Notes: generated by a model not told the origin, from the sequence alone. A stretch of 46,128 nt of DNA from Syntrophaceae bacterium UBA5744 (GCA_002419215.1 DIFQ01000056.1:684-46811), one strand, 5' to 3'; shown: positions 24,598 to 34,298, numbered from the stretch's first letter. Made by a program: numbers and translations.

Positions 24598-26343
24598 ATG
24601 AAGATAGAATTTGAACACAAGACACCGGACGTAGGGAGTAATCTGGACCGCATGGTCAACGCGGGGCTGGGGCGTCTCACGCACGGCCTCTCGCCGGCGT
24701 CCCTGTTGTTTGCCTACCTGGACTGGCTGATGCACCTTGCCTTTTCGCCGGGCAAGCAGGTCCAGCTCGGTGAAAAGGCGGTCCGCAAGGCCCTTCGTCT
24801 TTCGCTTCACCTGAGGGATTGCGCCAGGGATCAAGCGGCCTCTCCCTGCATCGAACCGCTTCCCCAGGACCGCCGCTTTTCCGGCGCGGACTGGCAGCGC
24901 TGGCCCTACAATCTTTCCTGGCAGTCCTTCCTGCTTTTGCAGCAGTGGTGGCACAACGCGACCACCGGGGTCCAGGGTGTCTCGCGCCGCCACGAGGACA
25001 TGGTCTCCTTTGCAGCCAGGCAGGTGCTCGATATTTTCTCCCCCTACAATTTCCTCTGGACGAACCCCGAGCTTCTGCGCGCCACCGTCGAGCAGAGGGG
25101 GGAGAACCTGGCCCGCGGGACCATGAACCTGCTCGACGACTGGGGCCGGGACGTTCTCGGAAGGAAGCCGGCGGGGGCCGAGGCCTTCGAGGTCGGAGGA
25201 AACGTGGCCGCAACGCCCGGCAAAGTCGTTTTCCGCAACCGGCTGATGGAGCTGATCCAGTATGCGCCTTCCACGGATAGCGTTCAACAGGAGCCGGTCC
25301 TGATCGTGCCGGCCTGGATCATGAAGTATTACATCCTGGACCTCTCCCCGCACAATTCCCTGGTCAGGCATCTCGTCGACCACGGACACACCGTGTTTAT
25401 GATCTCCTGGAAAAACCCCGGGCCGGAGGACCGCGATCTCGGGATGGAGCAATACCGGGCCCTCGGCGTCCTGGCGGCCCTCGATGCCGTGTCGGCCATC
25501 GTCCCCGGGCATAAAATCCACGCCGCGGGCTATTGCCTCGGCGGCACACTTCTGACGATCGCCGCCGCCGCCATGTCCCGGGACGGCGACGAGAGGCTCG
25601 GGAGCGTCACGCTGATGGCGGCGCAGACGGATTTCACCGAGCCCGGGGAGCTGGCGCTTTTCATCGACGAGTCCCAGGTGATGTTTCTGGAGAACATGAT
25701 GTGGGACCAGGGGTACCTGGACGCCCGGCAAATGGCTGGGGCCTTTCAGATGCTGCGGACCAACGACCTCGTCTGGTCCCGTTACGTGCACGACTACCTG
25801 ATGGGCAAACGGCGCCCCATGAACGACCTGATGGCCTGGAACGCCGATGCGACCCGCATGCCCTACCGGATGCACTCCGAGTACCTGAGGCGCCTGTTTC
25901 TGAACAACGACCTCGCCCAGGGGCGCTTCGAGGCCGGCGGGAAACCGGTCGCCCTGGGGGACATCCGGGCCCCCCTGTTCGTCGTCGGGACCGAGAGGGA
26001 CCACGTGTCCCCCTGGCGCTCCGTCTACAAAATTCACCGCTTGGCCGACACCGACGTGACCTTCGTCCTCACGAGCGGAGGCCACAATGCCGGCGTCGTA
26101 AACCCTCCGCCGAGCGAGCGCTCTTCGTTCCGAATCACGACCAAGAGGGAGCAAGACCGCCACGTGGACCCCGACACCTGGCTGGAGCAAACCCCGCTGC
26201 AGAAGGGGTCGTGGTGGCCGGCCTGGCTTTCCTGGCTGGGGGAGCTCTCCGGGGGGCCGACGGCGCCTCCCCCCATGGGCGCCCCCGACCGGGGATACTC
26301 GCCGCTGTGCGACGCACCGGGGATCTATGTCTGCGGCGAGTAG
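24598..26343 (+). CDS. phaC: Poly(3-hydroxyalkanoate) synthase PhaC, class I-like
   Basis: PhaC polymerises (R)-3-hydroxyacyl-CoA into storage granules. The 581-residue product has the N-terminal PhaC region (WPYNLSWQSFLLLQQWW, FSPYNFLWTNPE), the PILIVPAWIMKYYILDL-like block, and an alpha/beta hydrolase core with lipase-like box GYCLGG. The catalytic set is Cys313, Asp468 (ERDHVSPW) and His496 (SGGHNAGVVNPP). Length and lack of an obvious PhaE/PhaR partner gene point to class I. GGAGG eight bases before the ATG supports the start. A phasin-like gene at 38029 probably coats the same granules. It follows the alarmone synthetase by about 100 bases. Nutritional control by ppGpp would make sense but is inference. 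Confidence 0.93.
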   Translation: MKIEFEHKTPDVGSNLDRMVNAGLGRLTHGLSPASLLFAYLDWLMHLAFSPGKQVQLGEKAVRKALRLSLHLRDCARDQAASPCIEPLPQDRRFSGADWQRWPYNLSWQSFLLLQQWWHNATTGVQGVSRRHEDMVSFAARQVLDIFSPYNFLWTNPELLRATVEQRGENLARGTMNLLDDWGRDVLGRKPAGAEAFEVGGNVAATPGKVVFRNRLMELIQYAPSTDSVQQEPVLIVPAWIMKYYILDLSPHNSLVRHLVDHGHTVFMISWKNPGPEDRDLGMEQYRALGVLAALDAVSAIVPGHKIHAAGYCLGGTLLTIAAAAMSRDGDERLGSVTLMAAQTDFTEPGELALFIDESQVMFLENMMWDQGYLDARQMAGAFQMLRTNDLVWSRYVHDYLMGKRRPMNDLMAWNADATRMPYRMHSEYLRRLFLNNDLAQGRFEAGGKPVALGDIRAPLFVVGTERDHVSPWRSVYKIHRLADTDVTFVLTSGGHNAGVVNPPPSERSSFRITTKREQDRHVDPDTWLEQTPLQKGSWWPAWLSWLGELSGGPTAPPPMGAPDRGYSPLCDAPGIYVCGE

Positions 26344-26405
26344 GCGCGCGAGCGGCCGTTGGGGCCGCGCGGGCGGAACCTTAATCCCTTGATCGGGAGG
26401 GTACG

Positions 26406-29090
26406 ATGAGCATCCGTCACCTCGACAAGATCTTCAACCCGAAAGCGATCGCCGTCGTCGGGGCAAGCGACGACGAACACAGCGTCGGGTTCACCCTGTT
26501 TCGAAACCTCCGCAGCTCGGGTTTCGCGGGCCCCGTGTATCCCGTCAACCCGCGGCGCGACACGGTTCAGGGCGCCCGGGCCTTCCCGTCCGTCGAGAAA
26601 CTTCCCGAGACGGTGGACCTCGCCGTGGTGGCCTCCCCCGCCGCTTCCGTTCCCGACGTGGTCGAGCAGTGCGGCCGGGCGGGAATCCTCGGCGTGATCG
26701 TCACCACCGCCGGGTTCCGGGAAGTCGGGGAAGAGGGAAAGAAGCTGGAGCAGGAGATGCTCCGCAGGGCGAAACCCTACGGACTCCGCATCATCGGGCC
26801 CAACTGCCTCGGGCTGATCGTCCCGTCCCTGAAGCTCAACGCGAGCTTCGGCGCCCGGATGCCGCTGGACGGCCGCGTCGCCTTTCTCTCGCAGTCGGGG
26901 GCGCTCTGCACCGCCGTCGTGGAGTGGGCCAACGACAACCGGATCGGGTTCAGCCACTTCGTGTCCGTCGGGTCCATGATCGACGTCGACTTCGGCGACC
27001 TGATCGACTACTTCGGCATGGACCGAAAGACCAAGAGCATCATCCTCTACGTGGAGACCGTGACCGATGCGCGCAAGTTCATGAGCGCCTCCCGCGCCTT
27101 CGCCCGGACCAAGCCGATCGTCGCCGTGAAGTCGGGCCGCTTCGCCGAGTCCATGAAGGCCGCCGCCTCCCACACGGGAGCACTCGCCGGGGAGGACCTG
27201 ATCTACGACGCAGCCTTCAGGAGGGCGGGCATCGTCCGGGTCGACGAGATCGCCGACCTCTTCAACTGCGCCGAGATCATCGCCAAGCAGCACAACCCCC
27301 GGGGTCCAAGGCTGGCCGTCCTGACCAACGCGGGGGGACCGGCGATCATGGCCACGGACTGTCTCATCGAGCGGGGCGGCGAGCTGGCGGGACTCTCCGG
27401 GGAGGCGATAAAAGCCCTCCAGGCGGCGCTGCCGCCCATGTGGAGCCGGGGAAACCCCGTGGACATCATCGGGGACGCCCCGCCGACGAGGTTCGGGCGG
27501 GCCCTGGAGGCCCTGGTCGAGGACGGGCTCAACGACGGGGTTCTCGTGATCCTGACCCCTCAGGCCATGACCGACGCGACGGAGACGGCTCGCCTCGTCG
27601 GCTCGATTGCCGGCAAGACGGAAAAGCCGATCCTGGCGGCGTGGATGGGAGGCGAGAGCGTGCGCGAGGGGATCGACGTGCTCAACCGGATGAGCGTGCC
27701 GACCTACCCGACGCCGGAACAGGCCGTCCGGACGTTTCTGTCCATGCACTCCTACAGCCGAAACCTGGAGATGCTCCACGAGACGCCGAAGGATATGGAC
27801 ATCGGCCTCGGCATGGACCAGGACAGGGTCAACGAGCTGCTCCTGGTCGGCCAGCAGATCGCCATGGAGGAGTCGGACATTCTCTCCGAGCCCGCCTCGA
27901 AGGCGCTGCTCGAGGCATACGGAATCCCCGTCGTCGCGACCTTTTCCGTCCGGAAGGAGGACGCGGCTGTCCGGCTCGCGAAGAAGATCGGCTACCCCGT
28001 GGTGCTCAAGCTCCTGTCGCCGGACATCACGCACAAGAGCGACGCCGGGGGCGTTGTCCTCGGCATCGAATCGGACCGCTCCGTGCGGGAGGCATTCCGC
28101 AGGATCATGAAACGGGCCGCCGCGCACGACCCCCGCGCCCGTCTCGAGGGTGTGACCGTGCAGCGGATGATTCAACACAGGGGCCATGAACTCATCCTCG
28201 GTGCGAAGAAGGACCCGATCTTCGGCACGGTGATCCTGTTCGGGATGGGCGGGGTCGCCGCCGAGGTCTTTCAGGACAGGGCCGTGGCCCTGCCTCCCCT
28301 GAACGAAAGGCTCGCCCGCCGGCTCGTCGAGTCGATCCGGGGGTACAAGCTCCTCAAGGGCTTCCGGGACCGTCCGCCGGTGAACCTCGATCTCCTGACG
28401 GAGATCCTCGTGCGCTTCTCCTATCTCGTCGTCCACAACCCCCTCATCCGGGAGATGGACATCAACCCGCTGCTCGCGGGGGCCGGGGGCGCATGGGCCC
28501 TAGACGCCCGCGTCGTTCTCGACGGGGAGGTCCTCGCCCGGGGCGCGAAGACGCCCTACCGCCACCTGGCCATTCACCCCTATCCCGAGGAGCTGGTGCG
28601 AAAAACCTGCCTGCGAGACGGCACGGAGGTCACGCTGCGGCCCGCGCGGCCCGAGGACGTGCCCCTCTGGCACCGGCTGCTCGGGTCGTTTTCCCCGGAG
28701 ACCCTCCGGTTCCGCTACTTCACGCCCCGCAAGGAGGTCACGGCGGAGATGGCCGTCCGGGACTGCTTCATCGACTATGACCGCGAGCTGACCGCCGTGG
28801 CCGAGATCGGGAGCGTGCAGGACGCCGAGATGGTCGGGATCGCCCACCTGATTCACTACGCGAACCGGGAAACGGCGGAGTTCGCCGTTGCCGTCGGCGA
28901 TGCCCTGCAGGGCAGGGGACTCGGCTCCCTGCTCACGCAGTACTGCATCGACGTCGCCCGCGACCGCGGCATCCGCGAGATCGTGGCGGACATGCTGCCC
29001 GAGAACGAGGGCATCATCGCCCTGCTAAGCAGCAAGGGGTTCAGGTTCAGCCCTGACGACGGTTCCGTCCGGGGCGTGCTCGTGCTGTGA
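26406..29090 (+). CDS. ADP-forming acyl-CoA synthetase fused to GNAT acetyltransferase
   Basis: The 894-residue multidomain protein contains, in order, a CoA-binding domain (IAVVGASDDEHSVG near 15), succinyl-CoA-ligase-like domains with the phosphorylated histidine His256 in ASHTGALAG, an ATP-grasp domain (about 495-728, with HKSDAGGVVLGI), and a C-terminal GNAT domain (about 737-894, with GRGLGSLL acetyl-CoA loop). This order is that of acetate-CoA ligase/GNAT fusions and of the PatZ/YfiQ protein acetyltransferases. PatZ has lost the ligase His, whereas here it is present, so ligase activity is possible. The start has GGGAGG a few bases upstream. Its position after phaC suggests a role in acyl-CoA supply or acetylation control. 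Confidence 0.9.
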   Translation: MSIRHLDKIFNPKAIAVVGASDDEHSVGFTLFRNLRSSGFAGPVYPVNPRRDTVQGARAFPSVEKLPETVDLAVVASPAASVPDVVEQCGRAGILGVIVTTAGFREVGEEGKKLEQEMLRRAKPYGLRIIGPNCLGLIVPSLKLNASFGARMPLDGRVAFLSQSGALCTAVVEWANDNRIGFSHFVSVGSMIDVDFGDLIDYFGMDRKTKSIILYVETVTDARKFMSASRAFARTKPIVAVKSGRFAESMKAAASHTGALAGEDLIYDAAFRRAGIVRVDEIADLFNCAEIIAKQHNPRGPRLAVLTNAGGPAIMATDCLIERGGELAGLSGEAIKALQAALPPMWSRGNPVDIIGDAPPTRFGRALEALVEDGLNDGVLVILTPQAMTDATETARLVGSIAGKTEKPILAAWMGGESVREGIDVLNRMSVPTYPTPEQAVRTFLSMHSYSRNLEMLHETPKDMDIGLGMDQDRVNELLLVGQQIAMEESDILSEPASKALLEAYGIPVVATFSVRKEDAAVRLAKKIGYPVVLKLLSPDITHKSDAGGVVLGIESDRSVREAFRRIMKRAAAHDPRARLEGVTVQRMIQHRGHELILGAKKDPIFGTVILFGMGGVAAEVFQDRAVALPPLNERLARRLVESIRGYKLLKGFRDRPPVNLDLLTEILVRFSYLVVHNPLIREMDINPLLAGAGGAWALDARVVLDGEVLARGAKTPYRHLAIHPYPEELVRKTCLRDGTEVTLRPARPEDVPLWHRLLGSFSPETLRFRYFTPRKEVTAEMAVRDCFIDYDRELTAVAEIGSVQDAEMVGIAHLIHYANRETAEFAVAVGDALQGRGLGSLLTQYCIDVARDRGIREIVADMLPENEGIIALLSSKGFRFSPDDGSVRGVLVL

Positions 29091-29139
29091 ACGAAGCACC
29101 GGGGCCATCGCGGCACCCGCCAACACAGGAGGATATTCC

Positions 29140-30042
29140 ATGAAACGCGTCGTGCTCTTCATCGTCACCAACCTGGCCGTCATCCTGATCCTGAGCGTCG
29201 TGCTTCGCCTGCTCGGGATCGATCGCATCCTCGACGAGCAGGGCATCGCCCTCGAACTGACGAACCTGCTGGTCTTCGCCGCCGTCTTCGGCTTCGGGGG
29301 GGCCTTCGTGTCGCTGGCGCTTTCGAAATGGACGGCCAGGCGGATGACGGGCGCCCGCGTCATCACGCAACCGGCGAGCGAGGTCGAGGCCTGGCTGGTG
29401 AACACCGTCAAGCGTCAGGCGACGGCCGCGGGGATCGGCATGCCGGAGGTGGCCGTCTACGAGGCGCCGGACCCGAACGCCTTTGCCACGGGGATGCGCC
29501 GCAACAGCGCCCTGGTCGCCGTCAGCACGGGATTGCTCCAGTCCATGAATCGCGACGAGGTGGAGGCCGTCCTGGGCCACGAGGTGAGCCACGTCGCCAA
29601 CGGGGACATGGTCACCCTGGCCCTGATCCAGGGCGTCGTCAACACATTCGTCATGTTCTTCTCCCGCGTCGTCGGGCACTTCGTCGACCGGGTGGTCTTC
29701 AAGACGGAGAGGGGGCACGGGCCGGCCTTTTTCGTGACCACGATTGTCGCCCAACTCGTCTTTGGAATCCTGGCCAGCGTTGTCGTCATGGGATTCAGCA
29801 GGCACAGGGAGTTCCGCGCCGATGCGGGCAGCGCCGCCCTCGAGGGCCGCGAGAAGATGATCGCCGCCCTGAAGCGGCTGCAGAAGTCGGCCGGGCAGCC
29901 GCATCTCCCCGACCAGATGGCCGCCTTCGGGATCTCGGGATCCCCCGGCTCGGGCATCCGGAGGCTCTTCATGACGCACCCGCCCCTGGAGGAGCGCATC
30001 GCGGCGCTTGCCGCGCAACCCCAAGGTTCTCCCCGAGGATGA
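29140..30042 (+). CDS. htpX: HtpX-type membrane metalloprotease (M48)
   Basis: HtpX is an inner-membrane zinc protease that degrades misfolded membrane proteins under heat or envelope stress. The 300-residue product has two N-terminal membrane spans (residues 5-25 and 43-60), the zinc motif HEVSH (His147, Glu148, His151), two more hydrophobic spans after it, and a third zinc ligand region EFRADAGSAA near 224. The C-terminal THPPLEERIAAL is the typical HtpX ending. GGAGG nine bases before the ATG fixes the start. It follows the synthetase-GNAT gene by 49 bases in the same direction, within a stress and membrane-transport neighbourhood. Confidence 0.93.
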   Translation: MKRVVLFIVTNLAVILILSVVLRLLGIDRILDEQGIALELTNLLVFAAVFGFGGAFVSLALSKWTARRMTGARVITQPASEVEAWLVNTVKRQATAAGIGMPEVAVYEAPDPNAFATGMRRNSALVAVSTGLLQSMNRDEVEAVLGHEVSHVANGDMVTLALIQGVVNTFVMFFSRVVGHFVDRVVFKTERGHGPAFFVTTIVAQLVFGILASVVVMGFSRHREFRADAGSAALEGREKMIAALKRLQKSAGQPHLPDQMAAFGISGSPGSGIRRLFMTHPPLEERIAALAAQPQGSPRG

Positions 30043-30187
30043 GAACCGGCCCGGCCGCCTGCACGGCCGGTGGCCGCAAACCCCTTGACCGGACGGCGTC
30101 CGGCCCCCGGGATAGCAACGATGGCGGCCCCGCGGGACGGACCGTCTGCGACAACATCGATCGTCCCTGCACGAAGGCGGCACATCC

Positions 30188-31540
30188 ATGTCCAAGACGT
30201 TCGAACTGCTGAAACCGGAAATCGAGGAACTGGTCGGGAATCACCGATGGGACGATCTCCGCGAACTGCTCGTCGAGCTTCCCGAACCGGACATCTCAGA
30301 CACCATCGAGCGGCTCGGCGAGAGGGACCGCATCGTCGTCCTGCGGCTGCTGCCCCGGGAGATGCTCTCGGAGGTCTTCTCCTACCTGGCGGACAAGACG
30401 CAGACAAACCTCCTCAAGGCGCTCACGACGGAGGAGACCCGGATGATCCTGGCCGGTCTGAGCCCCGACGACCGGGCGGAATTTCTGGAAGAGTTGCCCG
30501 GTCAGGCCATTCAGAAGATGCTCAACCTGCTCTCCGCCGAGGATCGCAGGGAAACACTGCAGCTTCTCGGCTACCCCGACGAGAGCGTGGGCCGCCTCAT
30601 GACGCCGGACTACGTCGCCGTCCGGCCTGAGTGGACGGTCGAGGAGGCCCTGGCGCACGTGCGCGTCAAGGGAAGGGACAGCGAGACGATCAACGTCGTC
30701 TACGTCACCGAAGCCCGGTGGAAGCTCCTCGGTGTCCTGGGCCTGCGGCGTCTCATCCTGGCGGCGCCCGCCGAGCGGATCTCCGACATCATGGAGGAGT
30801 CGGTGATCCGCATCCCCGCCTTCGAGGACCGCGAGAAAGCGGTTCAGCTCATCCAGCGCTACGATATCACGGTCCTGCCCGTCGTGGACGCAAGCGAAAT
30901 CCTCCTCGGGATCGTGACGGTCGACGATCTGTTCGACGTGGCCGAAGAGGAGGTGACCGAAGACTTTCAGAAATCGGCCGCCGTGAAGCCGTTGAAGACG
31001 AGCTACCGGGAGTCCTCCGTTCTGTCGCTCTACGGCAAGCGGGTGAGCTGGCTTGCCTCCCTGCTCGGCATCAGCGTCGTCACGACGGGCATTCTCTCGG
31101 CCCAGGCGGAAACGATGAACTCGGCCATTGCGCTGACTTTCTTCATCCCGCTGCTCATCGGTACGGGCGGCAACACGGGAAACCAGTCGGCCACGCTGAT
31201 GATCCGGGCGCTGGCCACGGGCGACATCCGTGACAGGCAGTGGGTCAAAGCCCTGCTGAGGGAAATCGGGATCGGGATGCTCCTCGGGATCACCATGGGC
31301 CTGGCCAGCTGGGTTCTCGGGTTCCTCAAGGGCGACTTCCGGATCGCCTTGATCGTGTCCCTGGCCATGGTCTGCATCGTCATCCTGTCAAGCGTCCTTG
31401 GAGTGGTTCTGCCCGTGATCCTCCAGCGCCTGCGCATCGACCCCGCCGTGGCCAGCAACCCCCTGATCGCGTCGGTCATGGACATCATGGGGCTGCTGAT
31501 CTATTTCAACATCGCAACGGCGATCCTGAACGCGGGGTAG
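30188..31540 (+). CDS. mgtE: Magnesium transporter MgtE
   Basis: MgtE is a Mg2+-gated channel of the inner membrane. The 450-residue product has the MgtE N-domain (about 5-130, with LPEPDISDTIERLG), a tandem CBS pair (about 135-255, beginning GRLMTPDYVAV), a connecting helix, and five membrane spans after about 280. Pore-region motifs GTGGNTGNQSATLM and ASNPLIASVMDIMGLLIYF are conserved. Cytoplasmic domains sense Mg2+ and close the pore at high concentration in studied homologues. No strong ribosome-binding site precedes the ATG (only AAGG about 12 bases away). It is followed four bases later by glgA, so the two are probably co-transcribed. This is the second cation transporter in the block. 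Confidence 0.93.
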   Translation: MSKTFELLKPEIEELVGNHRWDDLRELLVELPEPDISDTIERLGERDRIVVLRLLPREMLSEVFSYLADKTQTNLLKALTTEETRMILAGLSPDDRAEFLEELPGQAIQKMLNLLSAEDRRETLQLLGYPDESVGRLMTPDYVAVRPEWTVEEALAHVRVKGRDSETINVVYVTEARWKLLGVLGLRRLILAAPAERISDIMEESVIRIPAFEDREKAVQLIQRYDITVLPVVDASEILLGIVTVDDLFDVAEEEVTEDFQKSAAVKPLKTSYRESSVLSLYGKRVSWLASLLGISVVTTGILSAQAETMNSAIALTFFIPLLIGTGGNTGNQSATLMIRALATGDIRDRQWVKALLREIGIGMLLGITMGLASWVLGFLKGDFRIALIVSLAMVCIVILSSVLGVVLPVILQRLRIDPAVASNPLIASVMDIMGLLIYFNIATAILNAG

Positions 31541-31544
31541 GGAC

Positions 31545-33032
31545 ATGAACGAACGGCCAATGAAGATCCTCATGGTTACCGCGGAGATGGCGCCTTTCGC
31601 CAGGGTCGGAGGGCTGGGGGATGCGGTAGGCGCGCTGTCGAGGACGCTTGCCGCCGCTGGCCACGACGTGCGGGTCGTCCTTCCCTGCTACGGAGCCATC
31701 GACCGCCAAGCGTTCGGTCTGCGGCCCGCCGCATCCCTCGAGGTCCCCATGGGCGCCCTGGGCCGGATTGCCGTCAAGGTTCTGCAGGGCGAGACGCCCC
31801 GTTCGCAGACCGCGGCCTTTTTCATCGGCCACGACCCGTACTTCGCGCGGCGCGGCATCTACGGCCACGACGGCGACGGGTTCACGGACAACGACCTGCG
31901 CTTCACGCTGCTGTCGCGGGCGGCCCTGGAGACGGCGCGGCACGCGGGCTGGCGGCCCGATGTCATTCACGTCCACGACTGGCACACGGCCGCAATCCCC
32001 GTTTTTCTCGATACGATATATCGGGACGATCCTGTGCTCCGGGATGCCGCCAGCCTCCTGACCATCCACAACATGATCCACCAGGGCGTGTTCGACAAAT
32101 CGCTCATGGACGTGCTCGGGGTCGGCTGGGAGCACTTCCATCTCGGAGAACTGGAGTTCTTCGACAGGGTCAATCTCCTGAAGGGCGGGATCGTGCATGC
32201 CACCCTCGTCAACACCGTGAGCCCGACCTACGCGAGGGAGATCCTGCAGCCCGGGTTCGCTTACGGGATCGAGGGCGTCGTGCGGGGGCGTGGCGCCGAT
32301 CTGTCCGGCATCCTCAACGGCGCGGACTACGACGAGTGGAACCCCGAGGCGGACCCGATGATTGCCGCGAGGTATTCGGCAGGCGATCCCGCGGGCAAGG
32401 CCCTCTGCAAGAAAGACCTGCAGCGGGCGATGGGCCTGCCCGAAAGACCGTCCGTCCCGCTGTTCGGCCTCGTGTCGCGCCTGGTGAAGCAGAAGGGCAT
32501 CGATCTGCTGGCCCAGGCCCTGCCGCGAATCCTCGAGCTCGACGTGCAGTTCGTGATCCTGGGAGACGGGGAGCCATGGTCGCACGCCTTTCTCGAAGAG
32601 CTCGCCCGGTCACGCCCGGAGAAATTCGCCTGCCGGATCGGGTTCGAGCCCGCGCTGGCCCACAGAATCATCGCCGGCTGCGACTTCTTCGTCATGCCGT
32701 CCCGGTTCGAGCCCTGCGGGCTCACCCAGATGTACGGCATGCGGTACGGCACCCTGCCCGTCGTGCACGCCACGGGCGGCCTGGACGACACGGTGGAGAA
32801 CTTCGACGAGGCCGGACTCAAGGGCACCGGGTTCAAGTTCCACGCGGCGACGGCCGGGGCCCTGTACGACACGATCGGGTGGGCGACCCATACCTATTAC
32901 AACCGCCCGAGCGCCATGGAGACCCTGATCAAGAGGACCATGGCAAAACGTTTCACCTGGGAGGAGGCGGCGCGCGCGTACGAAGATCTCTATCGGATCG
33001 CCGTGAGGAAACGGGCGGGCACTCCCTCATGA
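31545..33032 (+). CDS. glgA: Glycogen synthase GlgA (GT5)
   Basis: GlgA elongates alpha-1,4-glucan with ADP-glucose (or UDP-glucose). The 495-residue product has the N-terminal KILMVTAEMAPFARVGGLGD block, HVHDWHTAAIP near 143, TIHNMIHQG near 172, LVSRLVKQKG near 311, and the C-terminal donor site PSRFEPCGLTQMYGMRYG near 385. In the E. coli enzyme the N-terminal motif begins with a Lys (KTGGL) that contacts ADP-glucose. Here it is Arg (RVGGL). An internal ATG five codons later (MKILMV) is an alternative start. The gene lies four bases after mgtE. No other glycogen genes are in the window, so the glucan could also feed trehalose metabolism. Confidence 0.93.
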   Translation: MNERPMKILMVTAEMAPFARVGGLGDAVGALSRTLAAAGHDVRVVLPCYGAIDRQAFGLRPAASLEVPMGALGRIAVKVLQGETPRSQTAAFFIGHDPYFARRGIYGHDGDGFTDNDLRFTLLSRAALETARHAGWRPDVIHVHDWHTAAIPVFLDTIYRDDPVLRDAASLLTIHNMIHQGVFDKSLMDVLGVGWEHFHLGELEFFDRVNLLKGGIVHATLVNTVSPTYAREILQPGFAYGIEGVVRGRGADLSGILNGADYDEWNPEADPMIAARYSAGDPAGKALCKKDLQRAMGLPERPSVPLFGLVSRLVKQKGIDLLAQALPRILELDVQFVILGDGEPWSHAFLEELARSRPEKFACRIGFEPALAHRIIAGCDFFVMPSRFEPCGLTQMYGMRYGTLPVVHATGGLDDTVENFDEAGLKGTGFKFHAATAGALYDTIGWATHTYYNRPSAMETLIKRTMAKRFTWEEAARAYEDLYRIAVRKRAGTPS

Positions 33033-33492
33033 CGGCGATTGCCGCAGAGGCGGGGGCAAAAAGAAGCGGCAGGGATGACCGGGGGCGCGTCCCTCAAGCC
33101 CCGCCCTGTGGGCGGGGAGCTTCACAAACGCGGCATTGTGAAAAAAGAAAGGGCCGTCCTCGTCGCATGGGCGGCCTTCCTGCGCCTGGTCCCGGACATG
33201 GAATGCCGGGGTCCGAGCGAAACGGGGACTGGCCGGTAACGCCTTCGTACCCGTAATTCATACTGCCGGGCGATTGACTTCGCCGGCAAAACTGTTCTAA
33301 GTGGAACGGTACCGGGTAACGGGTTCATTGGGTAATTAGCAGCTTCGCTGCAGGTACTGGTTGACGAGTTGATTGGGAGCCAGGACCCGGGATCCGGGAA
33401 GATGAAAGCCAACAGCAGCCGCCATGCGGCAGTATAACCGTGGGGAGAGGCATCGGGGATATCAGATTTCAAATACCGGTGAGGAGAAGGGG
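33033..33492. other. Intergenic region with two hairpins, no gene supported
   Basis: The first 35 bases resemble the left part of the hairpin repeat seen before copy C (GGCGGGGGCAAAAAGAAG). A separate 8-bp GC hairpin (33099-33106 with 33110-33117, arms extended by AAG/CTT) interrupts it, then copy D follows at 33137. Downstream is a weak promoter-like TTGACT with a CTAAGT 17 bases later (about 33274-33302). No frame has a convincing start. Confidence 0.5.
33137..33180. terminator. Hairpin, repeat family copy D
   Basis: TGTGAAAAAAGAAA is followed by a stem pairing 33149-33160 with 33169-33178, with one bulged G and one G-T pair. There is no T-run after it on the plus strand, so terminator activity after glgA is uncertain. 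It is recognised mainly by its conserved flank. Confidence 0.55.
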
Positions 33493-34131
33493 ATGTTGAG
33501 ACTCCGGAGCATTACAATCGTTTGTGTCCTGGTAGCGCTCTGCTTCATCAGTCAGCCGGTTTCCCGGGCAAAGGCAGAACATCGGGCGCTTCCCGGGGGC
33601 GTTGTCGCGGGAGCCGATCCGGCAGCCGCGACGTCTCACCTGGCGGGAGGCATCCGGCTGGCGCAAACCGGCAAAAGGGCGGACGCACACGGAGGGGCCG
33701 AGAACTGGAAGCGCATGGGGGAGACGGTCGTCTCCGGGGGCGACGAGCCGACGAAGGTCAGAATCAGAGGGAACGCGGTCCTGGTTCCCGTGACACTTTC
33801 GTGCGGCGGTTATGAAGCCGACGTTCATCTCTTGCTGGACACCGGCGCTTCGAGAACGACGATCAGCACCGATGTCGCGGACCTGTTGTCCGTCAACCTC
33901 GGCAAGGAAAGAAAGGCGCGGGTGCGGGTTGTCGGGGGGGCTGTCCTCGATGCCCGCGTGGTCAGGATGAACCATTTGACCGTCGGGCCTCACACCAAGC
34001 GCAGCGTGGATGTTTTTGTCATCCCCCACGAAGGCCCGGCCGCGGGATATGACGGACTGCTGGGCATGGATGTGCTGCGCGGGCTGAAGTACCGGGTTGA
34101 TTTCAAGAAGCAGGTCATCCTCTGGGACTAG
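33493..34131 (+). CDS. Exported retropepsin-like aspartic protease
   Basis: The 212-residue product has an N-terminal signal sequence (residues 1-28, ending SRAKA), a polar linker with low conservation, and a single pepsin-type half-domain from about 85. The catalytic motif LLDTGASRTTIS carries Asp116, and a later GLLGMDVLRGLKYRVDF strand pair is typical of retropepsin-like proteins, which act as homodimers. The start is the ATG at 33493, after GGAGAAGG. An upstream extension in the same frame is not signal-like. The gene is flanked by non-coding DNA, with its own terminator at 34269. Bacterial members are mostly uncharacterised, and substrates are unknown. Confidence 0.85.
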   Translation: MLRLRSITIVCVLVALCFISQPVSRAKAEHRALPGGVVAGADPAAATSHLAGGIRLAQTGKRADAHGGAENWKRMGETVVSGGDEPTKVRIRGNAVLVPVTLSCGGYEADVHLLLDTGASRTTISTDVADLLSVNLGKERKARVRVVGGAVLDARVVRMNHLTVGPHTKRSVDVFVIPHEGPAAGYDGLLGMDVLRGLKYRVDFKKQVILWD

Positions 34132-34268
34132 ACCTGTGGTGACGTGCCCCGGAAAGAACCTGACCCGACAGGGAGTGCGAAGACCGTCTCGTCTCCTTCC
34201 CGTAATGCGCAGGAGTGCACTTCGGATCAGACTGGAAGCGTACAATGGCAACGCGTCGGCAACGCAAA

Positions 34269-34298
34269 AGGCAGAGCCGATCGACTCTGCCTCGTTTT
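34269..34298 (+). terminator. Rho-independent terminator after protease gene
   Basis: A perfect 8-bp stem AGGCAGAG/CTCTGCCT (34269-34276 with 34285-34292) closes an 8-base loop and is followed by CGTTTT. It lies about 140 bases after the protease stop and isolates the downstream RNA promoter. Confidence 0.75.

Noticed and set aside
26325..28436. 703-codon minus-strand open frame opposite the synthetase-GNAT gene
   Set aside because: Shadow of the plus-strand gene. No ribosome-binding site or recognisable domain.
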